From Tyto alba (taxonomy: Eukaryota; Chordata; Aves; Strigiformes; Tytonidae): a DNA stretch of 64,000 nucleotides. Position 1 is the stretch's first letter. Each line of letters opens with the position of its first letter. The notes beneath the pieces were generated by a model, which was not told the DNA's origin, made no database searches, and was given only the letters and a program-made list of their open reading frames with translations. Below, piece by piece: positions 49,501 to 60,894 of this stretch. Both the position numbers and the translations under genes were made by a program. The stretch is from assembly GCF_018691265.1 (NCBI RefSeq), contig NW_024881279.1:9464243-9528242 (forward strand). The letters run 5' to 3'.

Positions 49501-50880
49501 CTTTCCCCCATTGACTCACATTTTGGAAGGCAGTCAGACCCTGGGAGTTGGGTTTTGCATAATTGAAGCACCAGAACATATTAAGTGGAACGACTAATGG
49601 GGACGAAACTTTTCCCTTCCTTCCAGACTGGGTTATCAATTATGAATTAGCGGCAATCTAAGATCAAAGGGGTTCCATTTTTGCAGCTGAATTTGAGGAT
49701 TTTGGAACCGAACTGATGAAATGTAGTTAATGACACATTTCAGGAAGGCAGAGACAGGAGATAGCATACAGGGGTGGAGTAAGTGTTTGCTTTAATATGT
49801 TTATGAACATGGACATACATTCTCAAATGTAAAACTGGATGCTGAGATCAAGTTACATAAAATGATGCTGTTAGATCCCCTTGTGGGGCAGGGCAAATGG
49901 GAATCTGATCTGTAGCACTTTCCTTAATGCTGTATATGACCTAGTTACTGAGACATACTATAGAAACATGTTAGGGTTACCACATATATGTTACACAAAA
50001 GGTTGTTTTGCACTAATACAAGTTCCATTGCTGTGGAGAAAATACATCTCTCCAGTCAGAACCGTTCAATACATGCTTAAAACAAAAACTTATGAGGATT
50101 TTATTTTAAAAGTGGCTACAACCTAATGGAGGGTCATTCAGAAGAGAAGCCCAAGGCAGGACTTAGTTACACACTCCCCTGAAGCAGCAAACAATAAAGG
50201 AGTTTATGATTCAAGGTAGTAGGTGGTGCCACAAAGATCACAGAAGCCTTAGGGAACAAGTAGTAATCTGCTGTGATTTCTGCAAGGAGTGTGCAGGAAC
50301 ACTCAACAAAGCAGAGAGGCGCATCTGGTGCCTATTGTTTAAAAGCCTTTGCTCTTTGAAATACCCTGGTTCTGAGTAAGCGGGACCTGGGTCAAGCCAG
50401 GTGAAAAGGTGTTTGTGATGAAGGGCTGAAAGCTTCTCCCCACAGGTGCCCCACAGTGTGGAGGTAATGGGCTCTGCGGGGGTGGGGCACTGCACAGGTG
50501 AGGCTGTGGGTCCCTGATGGGGCTGGCAGGGAGAAGGCATCAGCTGTGGTGCTTCCCTGAAACAAGAGAGGAGCAATCTCTTAACCTTGAGCCTTGAAGG
50601 CAGCAGGAGCCTGCAAAGCAGCTTCCCTAGGAGCCCTGGCAAAAGTGAGTGACTGCTGTAATAACATCCCTGAATTCCTGGAGGGAAATATTTGGGAGGG
50701 TGAGACTGGCTGGGTGAGAGGAGAGGGCTTGGGGATCAGCCCTGGGGAGGTGATGCCTCTGTGGCTGTCTGGCATCCCTGTTTGATTTAGCACTATGACT
50801 GGCTATCTGCTCTCACTTCAAAAATACAGCAGGTAAAAGTCAACTATATTGTATTATTTTAAGTAAAAATTTTTTGGGGT
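43560..50880. other. Intergenic region with AT-rich conserved-looking stretches
   Basis: No gene was recognised. Stretches near 44660-44960 and 47510-47640 lack simple repeats and are dense in TAATTA-like and ATTA cores, as enhancers often are. Poly-T at about 45118-45134 and an A/C-rich low-complexity tract at about 45520-45560 are present. Open frames at 47495-48010 and 48296-48682 (minus) show no convincing domain. Confidence 0.45.
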
Positions 50881-50907
50881 CTTTAAGTCATCATTTTTAA
50901 TAGGGTG

Positions 50908-51015
50908 TTAGATAAATTTCATGCTGCGTATTACTCTGTTTGGGTAATGCCTCGGAAGTAGGATTTTAGATAAATTTAATTTTAATTGTTTCTTATTTTG
51001 TTTGGATAATGCCTC
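50908..51015 (+). repeat. Diverged tandem duplication in AT-rich DNA
   Basis: TTAGATAAATTT occurs at 50908-50919 and 50966-50977, and TGTTTGGGTAATGCCTC (50937-50953) returns as TGTTTGGATAATGCCTC (50999-51015). The two copies are about 60 bp apart and differ mainly in the middle. GCCTCA-TAG-TGAGGC (51011-51025) forms a small hairpin at the end. Confidence 0.55.
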
Positions 51016-51366
51016 ATAGTGAGGCTTTTTAAATTAATGTGAACCTATTACTAAATTATAACAGAGCAATTATGAAAATAATGAATTTATCACAACTGAT
51101 ATTGGAACAGGGAGGAAGGAGATTCTAGTGACCTGACTTGCCTTTGCTGATATATCAGGAAAAAATGTGGTTTGGAGTACTAGATTTTATATTCAAGCAG
51201 TTTAATATTTGGGGAAAAACTTTCAGAACTTCACACGTAGTTGAAATGTGAAATTAATATTTACTTTGGAACAAAAAGGCTTTTCTAATTGGGCTGAATG
51301 CAGAGGCCAAACTAATAAAACCTGCTTTAGCTTTTATTCAGAAATTTAGTTTTTTGGTTGGTTGTC

Positions 51367-51389
51367 TTTTTTTTTTTTTTTTTTTTTTT
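51367..51389 (+). repeat. Poly-T tract (23 T)
   Basis: This is an uninterrupted homopolymer. It could be the poly(A) tail of a minus-strand retroposed sequence to its right, but no such body is recognisable. Confidence 0.7.
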
Positions 51390-53257
51390 CCTTTTGTCTT
51401 GAGGACTTCAAACACTTTTTTTTTTTTGAGGATCTCTAATGAAAAATGTCTTTCCTCCCCCATTTCCCCCAATTCTGCTTTTAATTTGAGCAAGCTCTGA
51501 TGTTGGAAAGGTGTGTCCTGTTGCTCTGAGTTGCACAAAGCTTTATTGTTACCTCTGGCTGTAACGATGAGCACCTGGAGATGAGAATATCTCCCTCTAC
51601 AAAACAGAAAGGAATTTATTTAAACCTGTGATTTAGATGATTGTTTTTCTTTCTCTGGGTCAGTGTCTGCATTTGTTCACGTTGTTCATGTTTCTCCAAG
51701 GACTTAGCTACTTCCTGATACTAACTTTATTCAGAGATCTGAAAATTTGTAAATCTTTGTGAGACACAATAGAAGGCATGACCTAGGCATAGTCTTTTAG
51801 AAAATCAACCTAAAACAGTTATTATAGGGAAAACACCGTGCCCTTCTGGGCTGGATTTGTCCCTGATGACTCTATCTTAAGACCACGGTGGTTTCTTTCT
51901 CTAAAGGATCTTCTTGAGGCAGCAGAGCTATTGCTTAAAAAGTTACTGCTCTGTCTGGAGAGGGGTACTGACTGGTGCACTGAAAATGGGGACAGTGATA
52001 ACTTCAATGTGTTACTGATTTGTTATCTGCTGGTTTAAGTCTGCTCCAGGGATGTGCAGCTCTGCCCTCTCTCCTCTGGTGTGTAAGCGGTTCCGCACTT
52101 CGGGTCTAGCTAGCTAGAGGAGGGTGTGAAGATGGGGAACCTCTAGCTCAGGGGTCTTTTTTGAGGAGAAGGGGAAGAGATCTCTGTGGTACCTGGGTTT
52201 TCATGAACCTGCTGGGGCTCACTGCTTTGACTATCATAGACTGGAAGGGGGAGCATCTCGCCCCTTGGGAAGAGGGATCCAGCCGATGCAGGCAAGTCAG
52301 TCATACAGTCCCTTGAAGGCTGCTAGTTGCTCACCTTCTGGCAGTACAAGTAATTCTTAATGTTTTTATAAATGGTCCTCTTCAGTGTTTTTTGGGTTTT
52401 GATCCTAGATGCAGGCTCCCTGTGCAGAGGGATCCCTGCGAATGTCTGGGCTGGAGGTAGAGGGCTGCTGTTTGTTATGGGGCCTGATCCAGGGGCTTAT
52501 GGAGATGAAAACATGTCCTTGCAAAGCTGTTGTGCTCAGGGGGCTGCAGGGTTGGTCTGGGAAGTTAAACCAAATTCCTTATCTCTGCCATCTCTGTACT
52601 GCTTTGCATCCTCTGGACTCTTCCCTTGTCCTGCCAGAACATGCAGCATTTCACTCCCTAGAGCGTGCCAGCGATGTGAGTGAGTAGGTCCTATCCCCTC
52701 TGTTTGCTGTTTGTTTTATTCGGTGTGTTGTTAACCTTTACTCAGGGCACTTATTTACTTCAGGTTTTAATAGTGTGATAAGGTCACAACAAATTTAGTG
52801 GGAGGCATTTTAAGCACTTACAGCAATAAATCACAGTGTACATCACCCTTGTGCAGCTTATCCAGAACCAGAGAAATCCAATTTGGTCCATAATATGAAG
52901 GCCAAATAAAGCCAGGTATCATGGTGAGAAAGCTTTGACGTATGGCTCTGAAAGAACCTACACACTTCTCTATAAATTAACAGCTATTTTGTAGAGCTGA
53001 CAAGTAGTTGATATTCTTGGACCTGGTCCTATTTGAGGCTTTCCCCCCACCCCCGCCTTCCTATCCATTTTCTTGATCTTTCGCTTTAGAAAATCCAAAG
53101 AGAAGAAAAAGAAGTCTGTTCTCTATTGTAGATTTTAAAACACTGGTGGTATGGACACATCTCACAAGTGCAATGAACTTTCTGGTAGTGCATGAAACCC
53201 TAAAACCTCAGGGACTCAACTCTGCAGGAATATGTTCTTATCTATTCTTTTATACAT

Positions 53258-53260
<3 letters not shown>

Positions 53261-53288
<28 letters not shown>
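53261..53288 (+). repeat. Poly-T tract (28 T)
   Basis: The homopolymer continues into a pyrimidine-rich stretch that ends in a splice-acceptor-like TTTTTCTAG at about 53314. Confidence 0.7.
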
Positions 53289-55589
53289 CTTTTCTTTTTC
53301 CTTCTTTTTCTAGGCAAGGCAGACTTTGCAGGTAGGATCAAACTAGCCTGCAGGTCATCTTAAGAGCTGCAAAGTCCTAGTGACCAGAAATGAGTAGCAA
53401 GCTCTGTTTAAGACCTGTAGATAAAGCACAAGGTAGTGTATCATGGGCCACTAAACTATGCTGGCCAGGAAATGGGCTTGATAACCTGGCATATATATCC
53501 TGCTTTAATTCCTGTTGGTTTATGGCCACTGCAGTACCCCAGGAGCCCTGCCAGTCGTCTGACCTTACCCCTGCCTTTAGTCCAGCAAAATTGAAAGGGT
53601 GTTTGAGAGAGAAGGGAAGTGGGGGAGGAAGGGATTAGTTGCAGGCAGTAGTGTTGGGCTCCTGAACTCTCTAAATGACCCAAAAGAAGATTGATTTTGC
53701 TGATGTGTAAAGCCTAGCAACCACCTGGGTTTTAAGCTAACATTAAAAATTAAATGCCATTTTCCATGTTATTAAAGGTAGAATAAAAAATGTTGCACCT
53801 TACAACATTCAGAGCAAGGAAAAGGAGGAGACTTTGTAGAGCTCAACAATGCCACAACTCTGACGTGCAAAAGTGGTGTGAGAAAGAAGGACAACTGTCT
53901 CCTTTGGTTTCTCCTTCATCCAGGTAGCGAGAGAAGAAAAAGCACTCTTTCTAAGTGAGAGACAGTGCTGTGATGTCTGCCAAACTTGCCAGAGAGTGGT
54001 GTCTGGCTGGGCTGTGTGAGCAGCACACCTGATGGATGCTCAAACCCAGCCTCCATAAAAATAGGCAAGTCAGGTGTTGCCAGGCACTGCTGCCACGTAC
54101 TCCCTGCAAGAGCAACTCCCTGAATGATAGATTAAAAAGCAGCGAGAGCTCATCAAAATCTAGATACATCTTTTTTAGGTAAATAAAACCTTGTCACTGT
54201 GGAAGAATGGAGGGACTGGATGAATTTTTGTGGGAGTTGTGGGTGAGACAGATTTCGTTCTCATCACTACAGGGGTGTTTTGGGTACATGTAACCATTGC
54301 TGATTCTGTCACTTTAATTTTGAGTCCTTGCCTGATGTCTTTTTGAAGACTGCAGCTCCTAAAAATGTCTGATTTGTTTGTTTTTAAAGGCGTGAGCCTC
54401 CTACCTTCATCTGCATAGGTGAATCACAAATATCTGACCTGTCTGCATCAGGCTGGAAGGAAAGCCAAACTTTCTTTTTTCTTGTCATCAAACCCTAGGA
54501 CTTTTATCTAAGTACATGTACTTTCAGACCAGTGGAGCTGAGGATACTGAGTGGATGAACAGCTGATGCACAGGACCTATGTAACTTGATGGAGGTCCCT
54601 GCAACAGAAGATGAAGGCCGTCAGTCCCTGATGTGAAACTTGGGGAAGAGTGGACAGAGATTTAAACAAACTGGATGTGCCCTTGCTGCAACCTACCATA
54701 GTGCAAGCTCTAGAGCTGTCACTAGCAAAGAACAGATGAGAGCAGCAGAGGCACTGGGAAATGGGGCACTTGCCTTTAAACAGGGTCTGTGCCTCCACCT
54801 AATGCAGTGAGCACCACACATGATCACTCTGCCATGGACTGAAAGCTGCAGCTCCAGAGCATTTTGCATGCAGAATAGTCTCTCTTGGTTTTTAATGCCT
54901 AACTATTTTGATCATCCTCTTTTAATTTTTGCTGATGAACTACCTCTAACTACTTTGCTCTAGTAAAAATCTATTTAATGCACAGCCATGTTATAAAGTC
55001 AAGCTGCAGTTCCAACATGCCTAATCCTAAAAGAAGCATTTGTTCAAAAAAGATCCATTTCCCTAAGAAATGTGCTTTGATTTGCGAAACAGAAAATATG
55101 TTCATTTAACCAAGCAATTCATGCGACAGGTCACTATTTCACCCTTTTGGTGCAGTAAAAGTTTATTCTTTTAATAGGTTTATTGCTTTTCGGTTATTCG
55201 TTTCCAAAGGACTCACTTGAGTGCTGCAGCTCTGATCTGGAGTACAGAAAATTAATTCTTTTTATGGTAGTCTATTCCTTTCACAAGTCCTCATTTTAAG
55301 TGCAGCTCAACTGTATTACAAATAACAGTATGTGGTCCTAGAGGGAGCACCAAGCCTCTAATTTAATATTGTATTAGAGACCTTATAATGTCAGTGCTGC
55401 CAAATTGAGCTTTTCTGTTTTGAACCCTCATCGGTGTCCTGAGGCGAGTTGTGAGATACCAGGCTGGCTGTTGTCAATGTGTGTGGATGCTTCTGGGTGT
55501 GTGCATTCATTCTTCTGGCTTTGGACTTCCTGGTCCTGAGCCTCATTAATAGAAATGAATGTCCAGAATGAACACTTATCTCAAGACTC

Positions 55590-55659
55590 TGCAGGGAGAG
55601 GGGGTTGGACTAGATGACCTTTAAAGGTCCCTTCCAACACAAACTGTGCTATGACTCTC
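55590..55659 (+). mobile_element. CR1 LINE 3' end fragment
   Basis: GGGTTGGACTAGATGACC followed by TTTAAAGGTCCCTTCCAACA and a CTATGACTCT tail is the diagnostic 3' end of chicken-repeat-1 LINEs. Only the last about 70 bases are recognisable, as is usual for 5'-truncated CR1 copies. No reverse transcriptase remains. Confidence 0.85.
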
Positions 55660-57770
55660 TAATAAATAGGAAAGCACTGTGTGCAAAAATCATCTGTTAC
55701 TGCCAGGGTTTCATGGTGAGGTACTCTGCTGTGAAGGCAGCAGAATCCATGGAGATACCCTGAACTCCCTCTGCTGCTGCGCACTCTGTCCCTGGTAGAC
55801 CAGGGCAAACTTCCCTTGGTGCCTCGGGGGGGGACGCCTGAGTTTCCAAGGCCAGACTTGGGCATGGTCCCGTTTGCATCTACTCCTCCATTCAGTGCTT
55901 TGAGAGAGTTGGAGAGATAAAACCCTAAAAATCTTGGTTTGGTACTTGTAGAATAGATTTAAATGGGAATGATAGTCTTATCAGTTATAATAGAAAATGA
56001 CCAACATTTGGGAGTGGGGTTAAAACCACTCACCATCTCACAGTGGCACCAGAATCCATCTTTTCATTCATCTCTAGAATGAATCAAAGCTCTGGAGAGC
56101 TCTTCCCTTACTTTTTCATTTTTTGCAGAAGTATTCCACCTTGACTTCTTAACTTCCTTCTCCTCTCTCGGCTAATTTTCTCTGGGTAGATTTCCTCCCT
56201 GTCACTGACAGGCAATGAGTTAAGTCTGGTACATCTTTTCTGGAGAAAGCAGCCAAGGTGAGTCCACTTATTCTCTGTGCTGTTTAAAGATAGGCATGGT
56301 TCAGCAGAACCTCTTTGCCCCTGAGAGTAAATCCCAGACTCCAAGATGCACCTTACTGTTGTGTTTCATGCTCTACGGGCTGAAGTGCCCGTCAGGATTT
56401 CTTGTGAGCTGTGGGGATGAGATGATACTCTCCACCTCACTTCAGCATGCTGACAAGGCACTAGTCATTCAGTGCTGACTGGCTCAATTTGACTTTGCTT
56501 GTGTCATGTTGGTATCTCATCCTATGTGAAATCAGAGCCTCTGTTTTGCAGGACTGGGTTCTGTATGTACCCACAGTGAACAGTGGTTTGGCCTGCAGGA
56601 AAAAACAATCTGGGTAGCCAAGATGGAGGGCAAGAAACAACAATATGTGCCCTTTTCTTTAGGAAAATTAAGAGAGGGAGAGAATAGGAGCAGCCTTCCC
56701 TGGGGAGCTTGCTAAAAGCCCTAGCAATGACTTCGAGGCCACTCTGGATGTTGGTGGCAATGCAGAAAGTCAGTGCGATGGTCCTGGTTGGAGGTCTGTG
56801 ATTCTTGCCTTGGTTGGGGGGGAGTGGAAAATTGAATTTAATTGTCTGAGCAGAACAGTATTACTTTTGAAACAACTATTTATTATTATTTACTCTGGTA
56901 CTAGTCCTGCACTGTCAGCACTCAAGTTCCCAGGCTCTTGATGCAGGATGTGAACACTCTGTTCCTGCTTGTAGGGCTGGTGGTCAGGGGCCAGCAAGCT
57001 CTGATGGGAGCATGTGAAACTGGAGGCGATGCTCAGTGAAAGAGGAAAATGGCACAATTTCAAGATGTCATTTGTAATTATGCTTGTAAGGGTTACCTTG
57101 CTTTGAAAGATTTTGTGAAAGCGTGGACATATGGACTTCCTCAGCATTCAGTTGTTTTCAAGAGGCATATTGTGAGTGGGTGAGTGGTTGATAGGATAGA
57201 AATAAGGAAACCAGAATTCTGCCAAATGGTGAATCACTTTTGGTTCTACCATTAACAGAAGGTTTCCCTTTCAAGGTGACTTTATTAATTGGGCCCTTTA
57301 TCATCTCTTATATCACACGGGAAAGTGAAAACATATCAGCAACTGTGTATGGCCCTGGCTATGGAAGAAACAGACAGCTACTGTCTGCAAAATCGAGCAC
57401 TTTCCATCAAAATTTAATTAAATTAGCCCAGATTCCACAAGTAGTACAACTAGATCTCCCTGGTACCTCCCAAGAGAAGCACGCTCCAAGTCAAGTGCAG
57501 CCGGAGACCATATTTGAAAATGCAGCAATTATTAGTTTAATTCAGTCATCAAATTAATTTTTCAAAAGCAGAAAATGCCAGTCACGGGAGGAAGTGGCGG
57601 TGGTGTGTAGCACACAGCCTGCTTTGTCTCTAGTGGGACTGTGGTGAAGGCAGCGAGAGGACAGACAGACAGACCGACCACACGCTCTGACCACTGGCGG
57701 TGTCCAGACCACCCCTAGCTAGAAGCAGCCCATTAGTTTGTTCTCTCAGAGGTTTTCTAGATGAGGTTTT
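55660..57770. other. Intergenic region, no gene recognised
   Basis: Single-copy sequence. The stretch around 57400-57560 is AT-rich with repeated ATTA cores and looks like conserved non-coding DNA. An open frame at 57240-57557 (+, 105 codons) has no recognised homologue. Confidence 0.4.
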
Positions 57771-57795
57771 TATTGTGCCCTCGGGACAATAGCAT

Positions 57796-57830
57796 CAGAG
57801 AGGCATAATCAAAGCGATTATGCCTCTCTG
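57796..57830. repeat. Perfect 15-bp inverted repeat with 5-base loop
   Basis: CAGAGAGGCATAATC (57796-57810) and GATTATGCCTCTCTG (57816-57830) are exact reverse complements around AAAGC. A second, bulged stem (ATTGTGCCC/GGGACAAT, about 57772-57789) lies just upstream. It may form a cruciform or RNA hairpin, or act as a paired homeodomain-type site. The stem is shorter than a typical pre-miRNA. Confidence 0.6.
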
Positions 57831-57834
57831 CAAC

Positions 57835-58600
57835 AGCTGCTGTATTGCACGAGCTCCGGAGAGCACGGGGGGGTTAAGCCTGGGAACTAGCCAGGGCTCC
57901 CAGACAACAACTCGCTCATCAGTCGCTGATGAGAAGTAGTCATGACACCTAAATTAGAGTCTGATAGTAGATAGTTTGACTACAGCCTTAAGCATTGCCA
58001 TGAAATGCATTAAGTGTCCTGTCACATGCAGTTTGCTACTTTGCTCATTCTCTGCCCTGGAGACAACTGTGTGCGCAATAAGTTATTTGTAGTGGTAAGA
58101 ATTTTTTAAAATAACCATACACCCTTCTGTCTGCTGGAGAAAGCAAGCTGAGATGTGGAAATAGTTGCAGCAGAGAGTGTAGTGATTGTCTTTTAATCGC
58201 ACAAAAGCTGTATTACTTCATGGACTCTGATCAGTTCCTGAGAAGACACTGTCTTCTGTGCCTAACACCACAAAATAAATGTATTTTCCATAAAGCTTGT
58301 GGCTCTTCCATCAAAAGCAATGTGGCTGCTAAGGTAGTTACAGACACTGCAGGCTTGCACGCGCCTTGGTCTTTAACCACTTACTTTCTAGAACTCCTGG
58401 AAAAGCCATACACGTGTGACATGTGCTTGCTTCTTTGTTTTAAAAAGTTTATTCACTCTAGAACTCAAATATCACTTTAAAACACAATCATGGATACTTC
58501 ATTGACCCTGGTAGGGTATCTATCTTTCTGCAAAACAGTGACAGTCTGACAGGTGCAGAAAGTACCAGTATGGGTAAAAGATATTCTCTAATTATTTAAA
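57835..58600. other. Intergenic sequence, nothing recognised
   Basis: Single-copy AT-rich DNA between the hairpin and the coding-like block A. No exon or repeat was found. Confidence 0.4.
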
Positions 58601-58674
58601 AATCAATATGACTATTTTAGCTCACAGATTACTAGAATAAGGGAAGCTATGCTCCCTGCAATTGTGAAACTTAC

Positions 58675-59420
58675 TCTAGTGCTGAGAGGTTCTCTTCCAG
58701 CTAAAGTATCTCTGGGCTTACTACTTATTTTGTTAGAGAGAACCTGTACAGTCATCCTTGGAGATTTTTTGATAGGTACAGAAACACATGTATGTGAACC
58801 TTTTCCTTTTTTTTTTTGCTGACTTGTTCTGCATCTCACCATTTTATAGGAATCAGAACTGTGTTTAAATATTCCCATTTCAATATCCATATCAACTGCA
58901 CTGCCCTCCTGAGAAGGTGGCTTTTCTAGGCTCTTTGGGAGTGCTCGTGTTTCCTTGCACCAGTGGATGTGCTTTTTCCATCTATACTCAGCTTGTCCTA
59001 AGCTTGATTGATTTCTTGAGTTTCTTTGCCTGCTGATGGACTGTCTGTATTTGATGCCTAAATTTTTCAAAATTGCTTTCCAGAAGGCATTTTGTTTTCT
59101 GCTTAGCACTTGCAGCTATATTTTAGCATTGATGTCAGGTTCAAGTACTAGTTATATTCTGTTTCAATCTGTCCAGTGTTGATTCCTGCTCCCCCACAAG
59201 TGATTGCTGTGACTGATCTTCACTCTCCTTATATTTATGTCTCTATGCAGGTTTCTCTGTTTGGTATGGTTGATGTGTTACCTTCTTGAAAAGCTTTCTG
59301 CCATGATGGTGTTTGACACCTGAGCTCCAAGGATTAGACATACGTATGTGTAGCCCTACCTGACTTGTTGTTTTTCCCAGGCTGTTCACCTTGTTTGTAG
59401 CTACTTGGAGGAATGGCACA
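58675..59420 (-). pseudogene. Decayed coding-like block of an unidentified basic/coiled-coil protein (block A)
   Basis: On the minus strand, about 59420 to 59120 reads in one frame as charged, protein-like sequence (e.g. SEDQSQQSLVGEQESTLDRL) with a few stop codons. That frame continues past 59116 as a helical stretch (FEKFRHQIQTVHQQAKKLKK) and then breaks. A second frame is open for about 166 codons to 58612 and is Lys/Ser-rich (e.g. SYKMVRCRTSQQKKKGKGSH). This pattern of protein-like text switching frame with stops suggests a frameshifted pseudogene. ATATAG at 59117 and a strong donor AGA|GTAAGT (GT at 58674) could bracket an exon. I do not recognise the family. It may belong with block B, 15 kb away on the same strand. 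Confidence 0.3.
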
Positions 59421-60810
59421 GTAGCTCCATGTCACTAGCCAACTGTAGGACTTCTAAGTGTTTCTTGGAGCACCGTAGGGTTCTGGTGCACCTCTCTGGG
59501 TTCCCTTTCTTTCTCCAGTTTCTGACAGTGCCAACGAGTAAGACAGGTCCAAGCAGAAAAACTGTGTCTGGCCATTCACTCTTACAGTGTACTTCACTTC
59601 TGAACACTTAGGTATGCTCCAGCACAGGGAAGAAACCCTCAACCTCTTCACGTCAGTTACGGAAGGTTTTGCATGACAAACAGACAATTACAAGAGAATT
59701 ACTTAATCAGCTACTGGAATTCCCCTCTATTGCAGGGAATCTTATGAAGCATGCAAGTCCTCAAAGTTGGGTGTAATTGGGCGACTCTAGATTTTGCATT
59801 GGTTCTTTGTCTGGAATGGATTATACTCTTTTTGTGATTAAAATATCTGCTTTAAGAAACAATGGCACCTGAATCTTTTTTTTCCTTGACATTTGACAGT
59901 TGAGGTCATCTTTTTGCTGGTACACATGGATACTTCAGGCAAAGTGACTTGAGATTCTTTGAGTGATGGACAAAAATAAACTTCTCTTGAATATTTTTAC
60001 TTGGTGAACTAAATGAAACCGAATGCTATAGGCCTCACTTCACTTTCATGCATTAGAGGAAGTCTTAAACCCAGGTCTGTACTCAGAGATGTGATACCAT
60101 GACCTTAGTGCGTTTGAAACTTTGAGCTAGGTAACATTTCCTGTCCAGTACCTCGATCCAGGCTTGAAGTAAACTAAGACAGGAGGGAGCACCCGGAGGT
60201 AAATATTCAGTGCTCTGTGGGGGGAGTTCAGCCATCCACATGATTGCCATTAATAGTAATGATGGTTGCGAATCTACATTCGCATGCATCACGTTGCACA
60301 ATTACCCCTTTGGTGCTATTAGAGCATCTCTTGAGGATCCCTCTTCTCTTTTTGCCATTAGCCAGAGCACCTGCTTCTCCTCCAGAGCCCCCCACGGGAT
60401 CCACTTCACCAGTCTCTCTTAACAGGTCTCATTATCTGGGGTATTTCATCAGTATTTACCTTAAGGAGAAGATCTAAATAATCCTGCCATGGCACAATAA
60501 TAAAAACTGGAAGGAAAAATAAAAAATAACTATAAACCAGTTTCTTTTTTGGTACCCAATACACAGAGCAAAGCCCTGTGAAGTTCACTCACATCCTCCA
60601 CATGGGTCTTAAGGGACCACCTCTATATCTCTAGGAACAGTTTCTACCGACAATTTAGTTGCCTATATACAATTTGGTCACTTCGGCAGCAGGAAATGCT
60701 GGGGACAGCCAGGCTGTCCACCCGGGGGGTTAATCTGTGCCTTTGAGGTGAACAGTGGTGTCCATCAATTGATCTGTGCACAGCAAGAGCTGCCTAGGGG
60801 CATCTCCAGT
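59420..60810. other. Intergenic region, no gene recognised
   Basis: Short open frames on both strands near 59.45-59.69 and 60.1-60.5 kb are unsupported. No RNA gene or complete repeat was seen. Confidence 0.4.
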
Positions 60811-60815
60811 GAAAG

Positions 60816-60892
60816 ACATCCCTGCCTGCAGTAGAGGGGTTGGACTAAGTGATCTTTAAAGGTCCCTTCCAATCCAAACCATTCTGTGATCT
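60816..60892 (+). mobile_element. CR1 LINE 3' end fragment
   Basis: CCTGCCTGCAGTAGAGGGGTTGG leads into the core AAAGGTCCCTTCCAATCC and an ATTCTGTGAT end, the typical CR1 3' terminus. It has the same orientation as the copy at 55.6 kb, is 5'-truncated and has no coding part. Confidence 0.85.
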
Positions 60893-60894
60893 CC

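Larger units (their letters stand above)
51030..55580. other. Intergenic region, no gene recognised
   Basis: The region holds long poly-T tracts and ordinary single-copy sequence. Bases about 55010-55330 look like a conserved non-coding element, AT-rich with no low complexity and several homeodomain-type cores. No exon could be supported. Confidence 0.45.

Noticed and set aside
51011..51030. GCCTCA-TAG-TGAGGC hairpin followed by T-run, resembling a bacterial terminator
   Set aside because: The window is vertebrate nuclear DNA, where rho-independent terminators do not apply. It is kept only as part of the duplication.
57240..57557. 105-codon plus-strand open frame
   Set aside because: Length is within chance for this AT content, and the surrounding sequence looks like non-coding regulatory DNA.
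42967..59420. Calling blocks A and B parts of TALPID3/KIAA0586, another centrosomal protein or an endogenous retrovirus
   Set aside because: Only vague coiled-coil character and short look-alike strings were seen. No diagnostic motif supports any named family.
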